Source: Prorocentrum cordatum
Lineage: Eukaryota > Sar > Dinophyceae > Prorocentrales > Prorocentraceae
DNA: 62,500 bases
Direction of reading: 5' to 3'
Assembly: GCA_963575745.1 (NCBI GenBank)
Contig: CAUYUJ010014628.1
Coordinates: 77,501-140,000 of the forward strand
The position numbers and the translations under genes were made by a program. The first letter of the stretch is position 1. Every line of letters starts with the position of its first letter. Shown here piece by piece: positions 61,991 to 62,500 of this stretch. Under the pieces are notes generated by a model. It had not been told where the DNA came from and did not search any database. It saw nothing but the letters and a program-made list of their open reading frames with translations.

Positions 61991-62099
61991 TTCTCACTTC
62001 TGAAGAATAATTATTGTTGGTCCCCCCCGTCCGGTGCACATTGTTTTTTCGATTGAAGACCTCGCGCCTTGTTTTTTGTCAAAGGAAGTCTCGAGGGTC

Positions 62100-62255
62100 A
62101 AACTGCGTTGTCGGCCCCCGGTCTACAACAGCAACGGATCCCGCCTCATACTTCCTCACAATGTATTGAAGAATCGCGCTCTCGCTTGGGACTTCCTTGC
62201 AATTTACCACTGGATCGCGGCTCCCGCTTCATACTTCCTCACAATTCATTGAAGG
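62100..62255. repeat. Degenerate 55-bp tandem repeat
   Basis: 'CATACTTCCTCACAAT' followed by '(G/T)(T/C)ATTGAA' occurs at 62146 and 62229, with a diverged unit at 62187. 'GGATC(C/G)CG' precedes units at 62126 and 62211. Confidence 0.55.
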
Positions 62256-62375
62256 ATCAGTCTCTCTCTCTCAGTCTCGTCCTCTCTCTCCCTCTCTTTA
62301 TGTATTTATTTGTTGTTTCTCTCTCTCTCTCTCTCTTTCTCTTGTTTTCTCTCTCTCTCTCCCTCCCCCAATCAA
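62255..62375. repeat. (CT)n microsatellite
   Basis: CTCTCT runs broken by short TTT segments. Confidence 0.85.
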
Positions 62376-62384
62376 ACATCTTAA

Positions 62385-62500
62385 CATGATTGTTGTTGTT
62401 GTTGGTGTTGTGGTTGTGGTTGTGGTTGTGGTTGTGGTTGTGGTTGTGGTTGTGGTTGTTGTCGTTGTCGTCGTTGTTGTTGTTGTTGTTGTTGTTGTTG
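62385..62500. repeat. (TTG)n / (TTGTGG)n array at the right edge
   Basis: TTG and TTGTGG units run to the end of the window, so its full length is unknown. Confidence 0.95.

Overview
This is a nuclear window from a dinoflagellate-type genome. Three observations support that. A minus-strand gene near 53.2 kb is preceded by a relic of the dinoflagellate trans-spliced leader (20 of 21 positions), followed by two more leader-derived 15-mers. The PPR protein uses the 'AGISACEKGGQW' repeat style common in dinoflagellates. The rest is GC-rich, with few genes, large introns, decayed non-LTR elements and very many simple repeats. A Prorocentrum-like source is only a guess from composition.

Coding content is sparse and mostly on the minus strand. 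In order there are: an S51 (peptidase E-like) family protein (0.6-1.6 kb); a fragment of an OTU-type cysteine protease (8.4 kb); a decayed LINE (9.8-12.3 kb); a two-exon 2OG-Fe(II) oxygenase-like gene with a 3.2-kb repeat-filled intron (15.0-19.4 kb); an unrecognised 216-residue ORF (19.7-20.3 kb); an unrecognised acidic reading frame on the plus strand (23.5-24.8 kb); an unrecognised gene with about 62-residue repeats (30.9-32.3 kb); a PPR gene of about 24 motifs in at least four exons (33.1-38.0 kb); a second, larger LINE pseudogene (46.1-50.9 kb) interrupted by repeats and by another OTU exon; and the leader-tagged retrogene (52.7-53.3 kb).

The rest is repeat. At least eleven families of short dispersed elements (about 95-250 bp) occur, most with terminal inverted repeats and most in two to five copies. 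One family has perfect 8-bp target-site duplications on two copies, one is bounded by TA, one is an almost perfect hairpin with arms of about 62 bp, and one sits in two introns of the PPR gene. There are also tandem arrays (65-bp, 235-bp, 150-165-bp and about 1-kb units), a helically spaced 'CCCAAGA' minisatellite in several places on both strands, polypurine (GGA)n tracts throughout, a 1-kb (CA)n block, (AGT)n blocks and G-quadruplex-like arrays.

The genes do not form a pathway or operon. Functionally the window holds unrelated housekeeping-type genes in a field of small non-autonomous transposons. No tRNA, rRNA or CRISPR was seen. Exact splice junctions could not be fixed, because dinoflagellate donor sites are often not GT.
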